64,000 bases of DNA from Pycnopodia helianthoides. Taxonomy: Eukaryota > Echinodermata > Asteroidea > Forcipulatida > Asteriidae. Shown here piece by piece: positions 45,101 to 60,100 of this stretch. The notes under the pieces were generated by a model that ran no database searches, was not told where the DNA came from, and saw only the letters and a program-made list of their open reading frames with translations. Position 1 is the first letter of the stretch. The number at the start of each line of letters is the position of its first letter. The position numbers and the translations under genes were made by a program. The stretch is taken from positions 8,140,583 to 8,204,582 of the forward strand of contig CM063258.1 of NCBI GenBank assembly GCA_032158295.1, written 5' to 3'.

Positions 45101-48100
45101 AAGATTGAACCTCAAATGAATCCCCCAAAAACCTTGAAGCTAGGCTGGAGGGACCGCCTGTTAAATTTTGCATTCCTCCCTAACAAGAGGTCACTTCTGT
45201 TGTTTTTTTTTTCTTTTTCTTCTTTTCCCTTTTTATTCTCTTTCTTTTTCTGTTGTCTTCAAGTATAATTTCTTTGTGAAGTATAACAAATTCACATTTT
45301 TCTCATAGTATGTATTTTCCCAGGAACGGATTCCTTCCCATTGTGGAACATAGGGGCCTTGCTTTGTCAGTTTGTGTCTGTGCGTAAAAATGTACATGTA
45401 AACGGGGGAAAAGAATTTATTCAACAGTTTTGATAAGGCTATCTGTTGGAGCATTTATCAGTGTGATAGCGACGACAAACTGTTTGTGGTGATCATCATA
45501 ATCGGTTTTCTAGTGCTTGATTTTAAACTCAGGGTTCCGGGAATTCTTCACACAGACAGTGGGATTCAGAAACATCAGTGCCCATTACCGAGGGGAAATT
45601 GCAACTTGGCTCGTAACCCCGCTGAATAGAGAAAAAATTCCAAATTCCATAATGTGTACTATTTGCATTTATAGTATGACTCATCCAAAATTAGTGGAGC
45701 AAGAAGACGTCTGTTTCAGTCATCTTGTCATACATCTCGGGAGTTGTAATCCACGTTTACGCTTGACTGAGAAGTCATTTTGATTCTTTAATCAATGGCC
45801 CCCTTCATGGCATGTAAAGCAGCACTACATAAATCTTTCATTATGGTTTTTTTTAATTCGTACAGAGAACAACTTGAACGACTTGAGATATATTTTTTTT
45901 AATACTTACTACGGTGCCAACAAAGATAACATGACCTGTGTTTTTCTAGCTGTGAAGACTTCTCTTGTGTAACATCCAGAGTAATTTGATTTCCATCCAT
46001 GCGTGATGGTGTTTTAGGTCCATGTGTCAAGTGCAGAGAGGGCTGGTCCATTGAGGGGCAGGGGTGCTGAGGAAGATGACGCGTCCCTCAGTGAGGGACC
46101 ACTCAGTGATGGTGTACCCGATTACATGCCAACGTTCAAGAGTCTGCCGACCAAACACAGTCATGTGTACCAGTCCCCGCCGGGTACCAGCCCGGAGGAG
46201 GTCTACGTAAGTGGTGCACCGTTGACTCGTCCCACCAGCCTGCTGGGGGCCACGGACCGATGGAAGGAAAGCCTCGCAGACGGACTCAGCGTGATCAATA
46301 TCTTCACTAGGAAATATCAGAATGCAAACAGGGGTAAGTTGTAAAGGTAGGCTGTTGACCTTTTGACCTTGTCAGATGGAGTCTTGTACCCAGAGGCTGA
46401 AAGTCCAGACAGAACTACTCAATGAAACAAGCAAGTGAAACTACAATAAATGGAACACAAAGACATTCATTGTTACAATGTAAGAAAGAAAACAGAAGTT
46501 ACCATATTATTTGTAAAAGACATTTGAGTCTTGCAATGCCATAACCAGTTAACCTTTAAAAAAAAAAGTGTATTATTTCTGTTTAACCATCCTACTGTCA
46601 GTGACTCTTGGCAACATTTTCCAGTGAGTTGACCAACCATTTGAAACCATTCGACTGCCAAGGTTGTGTACGGTGGCACAACTGTGCACAGAACTAACTG
46701 TGTACTGTGTACATGCATTCCCTCATGGTATCATATTGCAGGCTGGCATAGTTTATCTATCATTCAAAACCACAGTGAATGGTATTGAATGGTCAGACAG
46801 CAAGAGGGATAATAATCATTACCAAATGTGCAGACATGGCTATTACTATTGGGTATTATTAAATATTTTGTACTTTCCTGAGTCCTGTTTAAAAAAAATA
46901 TCCACAGGCATAGGGTGTGATTCAAACCCACAACCTTTGCCATGCTAGAGTAGATGTCTTACCACTACATTTGTAGATCACTGAGCTTGCCAAGTAGCTA
47001 GAGGCAGTTTGAATCCTTTATTTTAGCAGCGGGTACCACAATGATTTAAAAAGATGTTAAGTTTGCATCTGAGATTTAAAGAGTATCAATGTGGATAAGC
47101 ACTGTATACTCAGCACTTTTCCAGTAAAACTGTCTTTAAAAAAGTAATTACTATCAAAATGTTTTGAAAGTTGTTGATTGTGTTTTTTTAATGTATGCTT
47201 ACAATTGAAAGTGCAGTCATGCAACTTCTCAGCTCTTCAGCTGATTTCCTCTTTTTCAACTTAATTTCAGATCCATAGAAAACTGAAAAATACTGTACAA
47301 AGTTTTGTGTTCCAGCCAGTTTTTTTTTGTTATAATATCAAAGTTGTGTGTCTGAAAATGTGCTTGCTATTAAACGTCTTTGATTATTATGTATTTGATG
47401 CCTTAGTTTACTATTGCTGTAAATTTGTGTTTTTGTTTTCCTTTTGCAGCTGTTCTTTATGGTCAACTTCCGGACACCACCCCATCACCTAAAGGGTCTC
47501 CTATTGGATACTCCTATAACGATGACTTCACTGGTGCATCAAGCACATCATCCAAACCACCAAAGACCAAACAGGAAGAGGCATCAGCCTACAGTGATGA
47601 CTTCTCAACCAGTAGCAAGTCCAAGACCAGACCAAAGGTAACGTGCTTGGATATTACCCACAGAGTGTCATGGCTGAGTGGTCTAAGGTGCATCTTCCTC
47701 AAGTTCTGATTGCTGAGTCATCAGGGTGTGGGTTCGAGTCCCGGTCGTGACACTTGCTGTTGGGCGAGACACGTACTTATAATTGCTTCTCATCACCCAG
47801 GAGTAAATGAGTACCTGCGAGGGGAGAGATTGTCGATGTTATTGATTGGCAGCTTGTGCGCTGATTTGTCTGCCGGTGCTGCATACTCCAAAGGAGTTTA
47901 AATGGTTTTAGGAATGCTCAAGGCCCATTGATCGGGGGTAATAATAGTGTAAGGCACTTTTATAAAATGGTTTAAAAGTGCCCATTTTTCTGTTATAACA
48001 ATTTTCAAAAGTGCATGTCTAATCATTGATGCATGCTTGACATTTACTTATTGGTGGCAGCATGGATCCCTGCAAAACCTTATTGGTTGATTTTGAAGGG

Positions 48101-51100
48101 TGGAGGTCGTACTGATCCCATCAAAGCTCATTTATGTTGATTTTAAATAGTAATAATAATAATATTAGGCATTTGTAATGCGCCAAATCAATCAAAGGAT
48201 GTTCGAGGCACAGAGAAGCAGACAATGTAAACAAACAATACAATCATATCCAGTGAAAAGAAAGCGAAACAACAATTTGGGAAAACATACGATAAAGGAT
48301 TGATACAGTTGTCTTCACTTAACATCCAGGGGGTTAGAGTTAAACTTGAAGATAATCTGAGATGGGTTAATCCTTCAGATAAAGAAGATATCCTGTTCTT
48401 AATCCTTAAGATAAAGAAGATATCCTGTTCTTTTGTAGTTGGAAATAATTTTGACCCTATTTGTATTTTTTGTTTTTTTTATGCAGGGTAACTCTTCAAC
48501 AACTTCTCCTAGTAGCAAGTCAAGCTACAAGACAACAAGCAGTCATAAGAGGTCATCAAGGTCAGAGGTCAATGGGCAGACACAGAACAGAAAGATGGAT
48601 GACAACACGTTGGATTTGTCTCCCAATGAAAGCTTCGGAAGGTCAGCTTTTCTTCAGTTCTTTAACAGTAAAATGTGTTGAATCAGTGGCAAAACTTAAA
48701 AGACCAAAATTTCAGAAAAAGTCGCAGAGATTCGAATTTCAACCAAGTTGGCATCTGGTTAATCTTTATGTCAAGTAATGAACCACAAGGGAAACTGACT
48801 GGGTAAATTTCAAATAGTTTGGGGTTGAACAAAGAAAAATTGACTAGAACGGGATTTGAACCAACGACCTCCGGTTTTGGTTAATCTTTATTCAGATAAA
48901 TGGATTATTCCGATGTTTCATTGATTTTGTGAAGTTGTATTTGAAAGTATTTTTTAAAATATGATGGCATCTGTATAGGGTATGCCCTTAACTTTTTCAG
49001 TGGCTAGCCAGCAGGACCAGTTAGCTTGTCATTTCACTAGTCTGTCAGCCTTTTCACTCGTCAATATTTCAAATGAAATAGGGATGCTTTCCAACAGTGA
49101 GTGAATTCTGACTGGTCCTCGTGTGTTTTAACTATTTTTATGGATAGTTATTGTTTATACCTCAAAGACACTGGACACCTGTGGTAACTGTCAAAGACCA
49201 GTCTTCTCACTTGGTGTATCTCAACATATGCACAAAATAATCAAACCTGTGAAAATTTGAACTCAATTGGTCGTTGAATAATGGAAGAAAAACACCCTTT
49301 TCACACGAAATGTGTGCTTTCAGATGCTTGATTGCTTGATTTCTAGAGGTCTCAAAATCAAGTCAAATATTTTACTGAGAAATTACTTCTTTCTCAAAAA
49401 CTACGTTACTTCAGAGGGAGCCGTTTCTCACAATGTTTTATACTATCAACAACTCTCCATTGCTCGTTACCAAGTAAGTTTTTATGCTAACGATTATTTT
49501 GAGTAATTACCAATAGTGTCCAGTGCCTTTAACGTGACTGAAACATGAACAAGTAATTTTCAAGTGGTTCATTGGTTTGTCTACAAACAGTTCCGGAGAT
49601 GATTTCCACCAGCGTAAGTGTATCTCGCGCACTCCAAGCCCCAAACCATCATCAGCATCCTTCCACACCAAGAGCATCTCAGATCAGCGGTCCTCTCCAT
49701 CCCTCCTGAGTCCAACGGCTTCCCTCGGCTCCAAGGCGCCCTCCAGTCCTGACAGCACCGTCTCCTCGGGATCACTGTCTCGGTCACCGGTCGCTGAGAA
49801 TCAGTCGGGTCAGTCATCGGGTGGTAGTAGTAAATTCTCATCCAGCCACAGTAAGACATCGGGCAGTAAGAGCCGCTCCAAGTCCAAGTCTTCGTCTCGA
49901 TCTTCAAGAGGCCAGGGTTCCGCCAAAGAGGGATTGAATCTTCTGAGGCCGGTGAGCAGCGGGTCGTCTGTTGAGATGAATGGTGATAGAGGAGTGGAGA
50001 GGAAGTCATCAAGAAGTGGGCTTGATCCAAGGGTAAGTCAAGAAACTATTCTGATCATAAGAGCTTCAACTCTTGCAGTTTTATTCACTCATTTTTGTGC
50101 CGTGGTATACGTTTTTCGTTGGAGTTTGGTTTTGAGTTTGGGGATGGTGTAAAAATAATATTAATAATAATAAATCAGTTCTCACGAAGCAATTTTTTAG
50201 ACCAGAGAGCGTATCAAAGTGCTCATTATTTTTCTACAAGGTATGAGGAGCTATGTTCAAAACATAAGACCAATTTATTCACATAGCACGATGCAATGGT
50301 TTACAAGATGCTGTGGCGCAATCTGCAGCCAACCATGTCAGAAAACACTGTGGCAAACCCCTTCTCTTAATGATAAGTGTACTGGTTCTTTTGGTTGCAT
50401 TACACAACACACAGACCTACGGCTTTATGTTGCATCTGAAGGACAAAGCATTGATGGATAAGTGTCTTGCTTCAGGACACAGGTGTCAAGACCGGGACTC
50501 CAACCCACACTCTGCTGGTCAGAAACACTAGAGCTTGAGTCCAGTGCGCTTGACCGCTTAGCCAAGGCACGCCACAGTCGATTGATATCCATGAACAAAT
50601 TCAGAAAACCCTAACTGACGTTGTTAACCCATAATCCATGAATATGTTAACTTGAATGGTATGATAAGTACAGCACAGTGGAGCCATCCATTCCTAGCAC
50701 TTTGCCAGGCATACAATTTAAGATATAGAGTTACCCAGTAGAAGACTGATTGAATTGAGACTGTCCCTAGACAGAAGAACAAATTCTCTTCCAAATGTCA
50801 CTGAAAGAAACATTTGAATTGTTCAGCCAATATTCTGTTGTTGTTGTTGTTGCTACAGCCTTCCACATCAGGCAAGCCACCTCTTCCTAGCCAGTACTCC
50901 CCAGCTGCCCTGAGTCTGAAAATGGCCTCCGAGCTCAACCTCTTGGAGTCCTTAGAAGAGTCGGTCAGACAGATCTCTGAGATGGAGCGTACCCGCCATG
51001 TCTCCCTGGCCCAGCAGGAGAGCGTGTCATTAGCTCGGGTACTCCAGGCGCGGCAGCGGGACCATGAGCGGGAGATACAGTTGCTATCGCTGAAGGCGAG

Positions 51101-54100
51101 ACAGGAGGTGGAAGAGGCAAACAAACAACTCGAGGTAACTATTTGTTCCTCCGTGTTTTTTACTTCACAGAAATGTATCACAGAGTTGTTTTGCCTTCAA
51201 AAAACCGATAATTACTGTTTTAGATAATAATAAAAAAAAATAAAAAAAATCTTATAATTACATAGACAGTAGAATAGATAATATAATGTCCATTTACGTA
51301 TCATTTCAAAATTATGTAAAAAGGTAAGAGTTGTTTTTGTTACAGTTATAAAATATATGGGATTGTTTCTGTGAATAAGAAATGAGTTTACTGTTGTTAC
51401 CTTTGTATTCACCACTGAAAATATAGTAAACAAAATTCATAAAATCATTTGGTGCCACAGGTCGTGAGGCAGAGAGCTGTAGAGACAGCCTCTGATGCCG
51501 AGAGAGTCTTGGCTCAGGCTCGTCGAGAGGCGACCGATGCCAGGAGTGACACTACTCGTCGACTGATCGAGTCACAGGCTGAGGCGGCAAAAGTGACTGC
51601 AGAGGCAGCTAAACAGATGGCTGAAGTAAGTAGAGAATTTAACTTTGCATGGTAGAAGTAAAATTGACCACCATTGACCTCTTCAAGTCAGTATTCTATA
51701 AAAAAAAATTCTGTGCCAACCAATGGAATTGTTTTTGGGAACTTCTTGAGTAATCATATTCCTTTGAAAATATCGTTGCCACAATGAAACCCCTGACTTG
51801 ACAAAAGAAAGACAACACATGTTCTTATAATTAGCTCCAGGATTTGATGGTGTCGTGTGAGAAAATTGAGTAGGCACTCACCTTGATTGGCAGAACCTCG
51901 GCCATGAGCCAAGGTCGAAAATCTGCCATGGTATGCTAGAATCTTGGTGGCAGCCTGTCCATTCTTGTTTGCCATATTTGTACAACAACAGGACAGAGAT
52001 GTCTGAAATAAGGGGTGACACAATAACCCCCGAGTAGGGATTTTATAAGGCATTTTTTCCAGAACCCGTTGTTGCTCTTTGTACGGGTGAAACAAAGCAT
52101 ATCGCAGTAGGTGCCTGCCTTAACACGCTACACACTGGAAAGTCCCGGTGGATGTAAACTTTGGCAGTCTGGCTGTCGGCAATAAAACTGTTACTCCGAA
52201 GTTGTTTCAGTATGTTAAAGACACTGGACACCTTTGGTAATTGCCAAAGACCAGTCTTCTCACTTGGTGTATCTCAACACATGCACAAAATAACAAACCT
52301 GTGAAAATTTGAACTCAATTGGTCGTCGAAGTTGACAGATAATAATGGAAGAAAAAACACCCTTGTCACACGAAGTTGTGTGCTTTCAGATGCTTGATTT
52401 CGAGACCTCACGCGTGAGGTCTCAAAATCAATTCAAATATTTTACTGAGAAATTACTTCTTTCTCAAAAACTACGTTACTTCGGAGGGAGCTGTTTCTCA
52501 CAATGTTTTATACTATCAACAGCTCTCTATTGCTCGTTACCAAGTAAGTTTTTATGCTAACAATTATTTTGAGTAATTACCAATAGTGTCCAGTGCCTTT
52601 ATGAAACGTCTGCTGTAAATGTGTCCAAAACAGATTTGTGGATAAACACGTTTTCCGGCGTGAAGTGGGTAATAACTTAAAACCTTTTTCATTTTCAATG
52701 CAGGCTCAGAGGATGCCAGCCCAGCCGCCAATGCCAAGCATTGACCCCAACAAGCTAGCTACTGACACAGCTACAGCGGCAACATCGGCGGCAGTGACTG
52801 CGGCACTTGAGCAGCAGCGACTGCACCAAATTGAGTTTCTCAAAGAAATGAAAGGCGCCCTCGCTCCTCCTGCCGCTGTTCACACAAGGTAGGACAAAAA
52901 AGTCCCGTCACAAAAACTGTTTTCAGTTTCAATCAAATCACAGATTGATTTCAAGTTTTTTGTTTTTAGTGAAGAAGGGGGGGGGGGAGAGACAATCATT
53001 AATCCCACCTGGTGTAAAGTCATTTGGTTATTTGAAAATTAATAAAATTTAAACATAAACTATAAACTTTCATGATATAAACAAAGACTTTTTATTTTTT
53101 TATTTCTGATAAATTGTTTGTAGTGTCTCAGTTTAACAATTCTTAACAATCTTATATTGCTCTTTCGCCCGTAGATCTTTAAATTTAAATTATTATTTGT
53201 TTTCCCTTGAATTAATCTGTTGTTAAGGTCACTTGGTGTGGGTGAGAACTCGACTCTTCCAGGTCGTCAGTCCAGTCAGTTGAGTTATAGCAGCAGCAGT
53301 AGATCAGACACTCCCCATTCACCCAAACCAGAGTATACTGATGACTTCACTGAGAGTGCCAAGTCCCAACGGTCATCGCATTCTCTCAGCACAGGTACCA
53401 TCCCTGAGGCCAGCTCTCTCTCCGTGACGGATCAGTTGCGATCTGCGAGATCCGCCAAGTCCCCAACCAACACGGATTTCATACAGACAGCCAGTAGTCT
53501 GTCTGTTGGCCAAGACAACTCTAGCGTGTCAATTAAGACGGATTCAGCCTTGTCCCCTGTGAAGTCAGAGTACTCGCCAAGCATTGGGAATTCTTCTATC
53601 CACACTGCCTCCAACATCAGTGGAGGGAGCACAGTCAGGAGCCCAAGTATCTCCGAGGATATCCCTGATAACAAGCAGTCAAGCTATAGTAGTTACTCCA
53701 GTGACACTAGGAGCAAGACTTCCTCCAGTGGTACCAGTCCAACCTCTTCGAGTACCCCTGTCAGGCCAAAAGAGGATAAGTCCAAAATGATGACCACGTA
53801 TGATGTCCGGCAACCCCAGGCCGGGAACTTCACTCTAGGCATGGACGACTCCTTCACCCGCCTCTCAGCCGAGATGCTGAAACAGCAGTTGCGCGACGAG
53901 GAGGTTCGTTCCCAGCAACAGGGGGCACTGTTTAAGCTACGGGAGAAGACCCTCCTGGAGAAGGCCAAGGTGGAGTTGGAGTGGTTAGAACATGAGAAAC
54001 GACGTCACAAGGAGAAAGGGGATTCTGAAGCCTTGCAGAGTGCTCGCAAGAGACAACAAGCGCTGGTGGCCAAAGTTCAACAAGAACAGGTAAGAAACAT

Positions 54101-57100
54101 GCAGCGATGAAACTACAGTCAGATTTTAGGGTCACAAGGGGGTGCACCACTTTGATTAAATCAAACCATTTGCATTTTTCTTATTAAAGGAACATTACAG
54201 AATTGGTAAGAAACAAACTTGTAAAATATACTTTTTGATCACAGATTTACATAAAACTTACACGGTCTAATGATGATGATAGTAGAAAACATCCCTTGAA
54301 ATATTTCTGTCTGAAATGCCATATTTGATGAGAAATGAATAAACTAATTTTCCGATTGGAGTTTATCGCTCAGTGAGCGTTTTATTCATTTGTTGAATCT
54401 ATTTGATTTCATGCAAATGTGTAATCGTTTTTTCACTATTTTCTCGTGACCCAGATGGCCGATCCATCTCAAACTTCTACAAGTTTGTCAGTTTATGTAT
54501 ATGGTGGATTACATAAAGTGCTTACACTGTCAGCAACTGTTTTGTTAGCAAAAACCAATTCTGTAATGTTCCTTTAAACAAGCCCCTTTTCAGGGCTCTT
54601 GTTATGCCATTTGCTATTTTCATAAAACAATCTGACATAGAGGTTATAAAAAATGCATTGTCTGATATTTGTTTAACATCAAAGTTATCACATTAAAGCT
54701 TATAAATGTAAAATTTTTATTCTGGTAATGTTTAATCTCAAAATCCAGATTTCAATGTGGGGGGGGGGGGCCGAACTTCAATTTTTTGTCGGGGGGGGGG
54801 GGTTGACAAGTTGTGTCTTGTGTTTTCACATGTATGGCAACTGAAATGCACCAAACAGCCATAGATAGAGTGCCATCTCAATATTATGATGGTCTTTTGT
54901 TTAAGGCTGAAATGCGACGTCTTCGTGCAGCCCAGAAGGCAGCCAGTCACGAGCGGCAACTGTTCCTCTTCCAGCAGCAGGAGATCCTCCGTATGCGCAA
55001 GGCCACCGAGGCCGTCAAAGACCACATGAAGGACCTCTCCAACATCTCCATCACCTCGTCAATAGGGGGCGCTCTCGGTGAAGACCATCCCAGCAACGCC
55101 TCCACGGTCGTGTCCCCAGACCTCCCCGAGGTCTTGTCCGATTCGAATGGCTCGATTGAGAGTCCGGGAGAGCGGAAGGGGACAGGGCTGAGGGAGGAGC
55201 TCCACGGGACAGGAACAGATGATGAGAAGGATGGTGGGCCGAAGGGGAGTCTAACACCAGCCGAGAAGCAAGCTCAGGTCATGCAGAAACTTAAGAAACT
55301 TCAGCAGCCACTCAGCATGAAGTAAGTTGAAATCAGTTTATTTTATTATTATTTGTTAGTTACTATTATTATTTTATATGGGTTTTGAGGCATTGCATGG
55401 TGAGGTATCAATATATATTCGGTTTGCGGTAACACCATGTGTACAAATATCTACTTTGCTGTGTAGATTTTGTTCTTTAGAGAACTTGTCTTGCTATTTA
55501 GTCTCCTGACGATGACTAGAGCAAGCTAGTCGAAACGTTGAGACCAAAAAGAACTCACTCCGCGGCAGTGCAGTTAATTATGAGAAGTCCCCCGATCCAC
55601 AAAGCTAAAGTAGTAGTCCAGGCCAATTTCCTACCTCCCGCCCAGGTAGTAGTTAATAAGCAGGACAGTTCTTTTCAGAACTGAGAAGTCTCCTGAATTC
55701 CGAAAATCTACTCCGCAGTAGTAGAATAAATTGCAAGACAAGTTCTCTAAAGAACAAAATCTACACAGCAAAGTAGATATTTATACACACGGTGTTACCG
55801 CAAACCGAATAGGCCTATATATTATTATTATTTTTGTGTACATTTCATAAACATTTTGGGGTTCGTGTGACATCCAAAACCACAGTTCTAACAGGGTTTG
55901 TGAGGTAACTTACTTTTGATCCGAGAGGTGTTAATGTGCAATATTTAGATTCTTTTGTAAGTTCACCCAAATTTCAGTTAAAGTTTACCCACTCAGTTTC
56001 CCTTGTGGTTAATACTTGAGTTCATTTTTTAATTAACTAATCTAAGGCTTCTGCTATTGATTTTAAGTCGTTCACCAGGCAGTAACTGTGTGTTGATGTG
56101 TACCATAGGTATTTGACACACATGTGGGATCTTTTTGTGTTCAAATGGATTCCTGTGGTGGTTTTTTTTGTTCATGTGTTAGGTGTGTAGCTACAACACT
56201 AGTTAGCTCCTAACTTTGAATAAAATCTAATTTTATGAGATTCTTCTGTACCTCTGAGAGCATTTTTGTAAGCTGGGTTGTTTTTGAACAGCGCATCTTT
56301 TTACACCCTGGGATTTCTTGTTGCGTTCATTACACGTGAGGACTGAATACATCTTTGTCTTTTGTCCTAATGCGATGAGTTTTTCTCACGTGTGCCCCAC
56401 CAGAGGAATTTGATTCCTTAATTCATCACCTTTGAAAGCGTGAAATTTGACGTTTACTAAGTCTAAAAGATAAGCAAACCACCACTACTCAATTCAGACT
56501 TTGTTGTGAGGATTGTTTTCCACGTGGCCCCAAGATCTGACGTAGATTGAATTGTATGAGAAAACAACACTCTACAATTGGGCAACCAAAATTGTTTGTA
56601 AATATTTGTTTTCTATTTTATATCTGGGTGATGCATCACAAACTCCTTATTTGTAGCAATTCAATAGCAATTTGAAGCTCATTTTAATTTTGATTGTGCG
56701 CTATGTGCGGTGCTTGGCACTACCCACAGATGTTACCAATGGCTTTTATACTATATATGCATGTAAGTTAATTTAACATGTCAATGCCATATGCGGTAAA
56801 GATTGGTCACGGTCCCTGACTCCTCATTATATATGCCATGTGGTTTTTGTGCAGGTACCTGACCAAGCGTGAACAGCAGCTGACGAAGCGAAGACGGAAT
56901 GCGGAGGAGCTTCTGGCATGGCAGAGACGTCTGGACGAAGAAGAGTCACAAATCCTCACCATGGAGCGAGAGGCAATGCGGAGACTGGACAACACCAAGC
57001 CTCGTCCCCCGATGAAGGCACTCCCTCCTGCAACACCGCGTGACTCCGCCCACGACTCATCTCCACGCCTTTTGTCTGATGACATCTCGGAGGGTTCAAT

Positions 57101-60100
57101 ATCGGTGACTCCGAGCAGAAAGGATGGGGTGAGGGATGGGGAGGGGCAGAGGAGAGAGAGTGGGGAGTCCGTCACGGAGAACATCAGTCACAGCAGTAGT
57201 GTGCCAGAAGATATTGTATCAGAAACATCCAAGAAAATGAGGTAAGTTTGATATTTATTTTCATATAAACATCATAGTATGATTTTTTTCAGCCAAGTTG
57301 AGTCTTTGTTCTCAATGCATAAATTGTTATGTGGTTTTTTAAATGATTATAATACTGTAGACTGTGCAGTCTTCAGCTGGAAAGATCTGGTGTGAAAATC
57401 AGTGAACCCTGCAAACTATGCAACATGCACAAGAATTATAAGTGACGAGTTGAACCTAATGCTCAAATTTCACTTGGACAAGATTATATAACAAAGTGTT
57501 CACCATTGTCATCAGACGCATATTTCCTTGGCGAATTTCCCATTGAAAGTCACAGGAAGTTTTCTTCCTGCTCTGGCCTTTCACTTTTTGTTTCAGTTGT
57601 ACATTTGCAGGCCAACACCAATCTTATAAACAGTGGTGAATTTGTTGTCTAGCCCGCTGGGCTACTTGAAAACTAAGAAGCAAATTTGACTAGCACCCAG
57701 CAGTCTTGACTAGTGTTGCAAGCTGGGCTATTGACTAGACCGTGCCTTAGTGTTTATTATTCAGAATAATAATGCTTAGCTGATTTTCTCTTTTTTCCCC
57801 TTTCATTTTAGTGCCACCAAAAATAAACACGTAGTGTTTTTGTTACAGATTGTTGTTTTTGTGTTGTTGTTTGGGAGGTTGCGAAGGTGGTTATCATTAT
57901 GATTATTTTTGAATAACATAATGTGGAACCAATCATATAGACTGCAATTCCTGCACTTGTTGGAACTTTCTGGAACAAGTTGGTCCCAACCATATTAGTT
58001 TAATGTGCGCGATTCTGATTCAATAGTTATTTTTATGCTATAAATTGTAATACATGTTGGAAAAGTAAAATTTAGCCATGAAATACATTTATATGAAAGT
58101 GAAATATATTTTAACGAATCAAGAAAGAAAACCTGAGAATAAGACTTGACATCCGTTACTGGCTACTTGTAAACAATTAAGAATTTTGCCAGGTCGTTAA
58201 TCCTATGTAATGGTCGCACAAAGTTGGGCAAAAGGGGTTTATAAAAAATAAGCATCCTGTCCCAAGTTTAATTTTTGTTTTTGTTTTAAATTTATTAAAT
58301 GTATATGATATAAAAATTTAAATTGTGTTCACAACAAATTGCTATGAGTATCTATATTTTCAAAACAAAATTTAAAAAAAAGTTTCATAGAAAAGTAGAG
58401 TCTTCCTGATACTTCACGGAGGCAATTGCCTTTGTTGCCCTCCGCCATTGCATTGGTGCCCCTTAAAATGTTTCATTAGAAATTTACAATTTCCTCCTAG
58501 ATTACCAAGGAGAAAAGTACAGGATACAGGCCTGTCTTCGTTCCTGTTATTTTCTCTTGAGACTTGCACAGTCTATTGCTGAGATCAAACAACGGAAATG
58601 TGCTCAATTTTTTGGTGCAACATATGAGTGTACATGTATTAATCTGAAATCTGACCAAACCACTGTTTTGCTGCCCTCTGTAGCTCTCCCCGGATACCTA
58701 CTGCGAGTAACATGTCCAGTGACGACACATTGACACACACCAAGTCCATTCCCGAGGATTACGCGAGTGATTCCTTCGATACAGCTGACCACACCCTCAC
58801 CCCGACCAAGTCTCTTCTTGGCCCTCAGCGCTCCTCTTCCACCCTGGAGTCGTTCCGGGCACCCCTGTCCCCGCACCGTAGGATCATGGAGTCCGAGAGC
58901 GGGTCGGAGTCGGAGAAGTCATTCTCCCAAACTGTGTCTGGTAAGTTTTTTGTTTTTTTCATTTTGTTGATTTACCCTTTAAACATCTTATCTCTTGAAA
59001 TCCAACTGCATGTTTTGTTTGAATCTGTTGGATTGAGTACTGCATCAGTAAACGGATTTATGCCATGACATGGGAGAGCGGGGAAGGATCCTAGTACTTC
59101 ACTCCAGAGAGTTAGGGGCCCCTAAGTATAGCCATTGAAGGTTAAAGATGGACCCTAAGGTCAAGTTCAGTTTTGTGATACACTCATTTTCCAATAGTAA
59201 AGTCCTAATGAAACATGTGATGAAATGGGGGGGAAATTACAAGTCTCTACTTCGAAAAGGGAACGATACCACAACAATAGGAGACCCGTTAAGGTGGGGT
59301 TGGGTTAGCTACCAGTTGAAACGGAGGACTTTAACAAAAGGGATCAAGGTGTTCTGACAGACTGAGGATTACCTTACTTGGGTTTTGTGTACAAATGGGG
59401 GGTGACCCAAATAACACTGCGTCCAAACACCGGTAGAACTAAGAGAAGTCCTACATTTACGGGGTCGACAAACGTGTGTGTTAGTTTGTTTGAACAAGAC
59501 CTTGTGGGCAATTGAGTTATGGTTTTGTTTTTTACTGACACTCTAACTTTATCAAATTTTGCTTTCTTTGGACAGAAATTGCATCAGATCAGAGTGACGT
59601 TGAGGGCCGCGTAAAGGCTCTGGAGGTAGAACTTCGGAAACGTAAAATGGAGGCAGAGAAGCTAAGGCGTCAGCAAAAACGAATGCAGCGAGAGAAACTC
59701 AAGGCACAGGAAGCTAGTCTCAAAAAACAGTTAGAGGTACATAAAACAAAATGCAATTTCTTTCTTCACTAATTATATTTTCTGAGTAAAACAAAAATGC
59801 TGTGACTAATTGAAATGAACTCTTTTCTGGTACACCCTAAGATAATTTACAGATAAGAAAAGTTAACACCAGTGGTCAACAGACAGTACTTTTAAGTTTA
59901 AAATAGTTTTGTTTTGTTTTTTGTTTTTTGTTTGTTTGTTTTTTTTAAAACAAAGTTTATGAGAAATTAAATGCTTTAGATCTTTGAATATTCTGTTAAA
60001 AAATGTCTGATGAGTATATGTATTTTTTTTGTAGTCATATGAAAAGCTGATTGAAAAAACCAAGGCAGAATTAAAGACAGAATCAGAGGCAGCCCCTAAG

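Larger units (their letters stand above)
43700..46017 (+). other. CEP350 intron 8 (2.3 kb)
   Basis: Holds a retrotransposon 3' end (43717-44045), a hairpin motif copy (44072-44115), a diverged fragment of the 6390/46596 repeat (about 44395-44510) and a tandem pair (44508-44985). 45000-46000 shows nothing else. Confidence 0.75.

Noticed and set aside
49581..50030. 149-codon minus-strand frame opposite exon 12
   Set aside because: Shadow of the Ser-rich coding exon; the sense strand has matching splice sites and phase.
55505..55545. Definite hammerhead ribozyme
   Set aside because: The CUGANGA and GAAA boxes fit, but an extra base precedes stem II and stems I and III are not evident; kept only as a structural motif.
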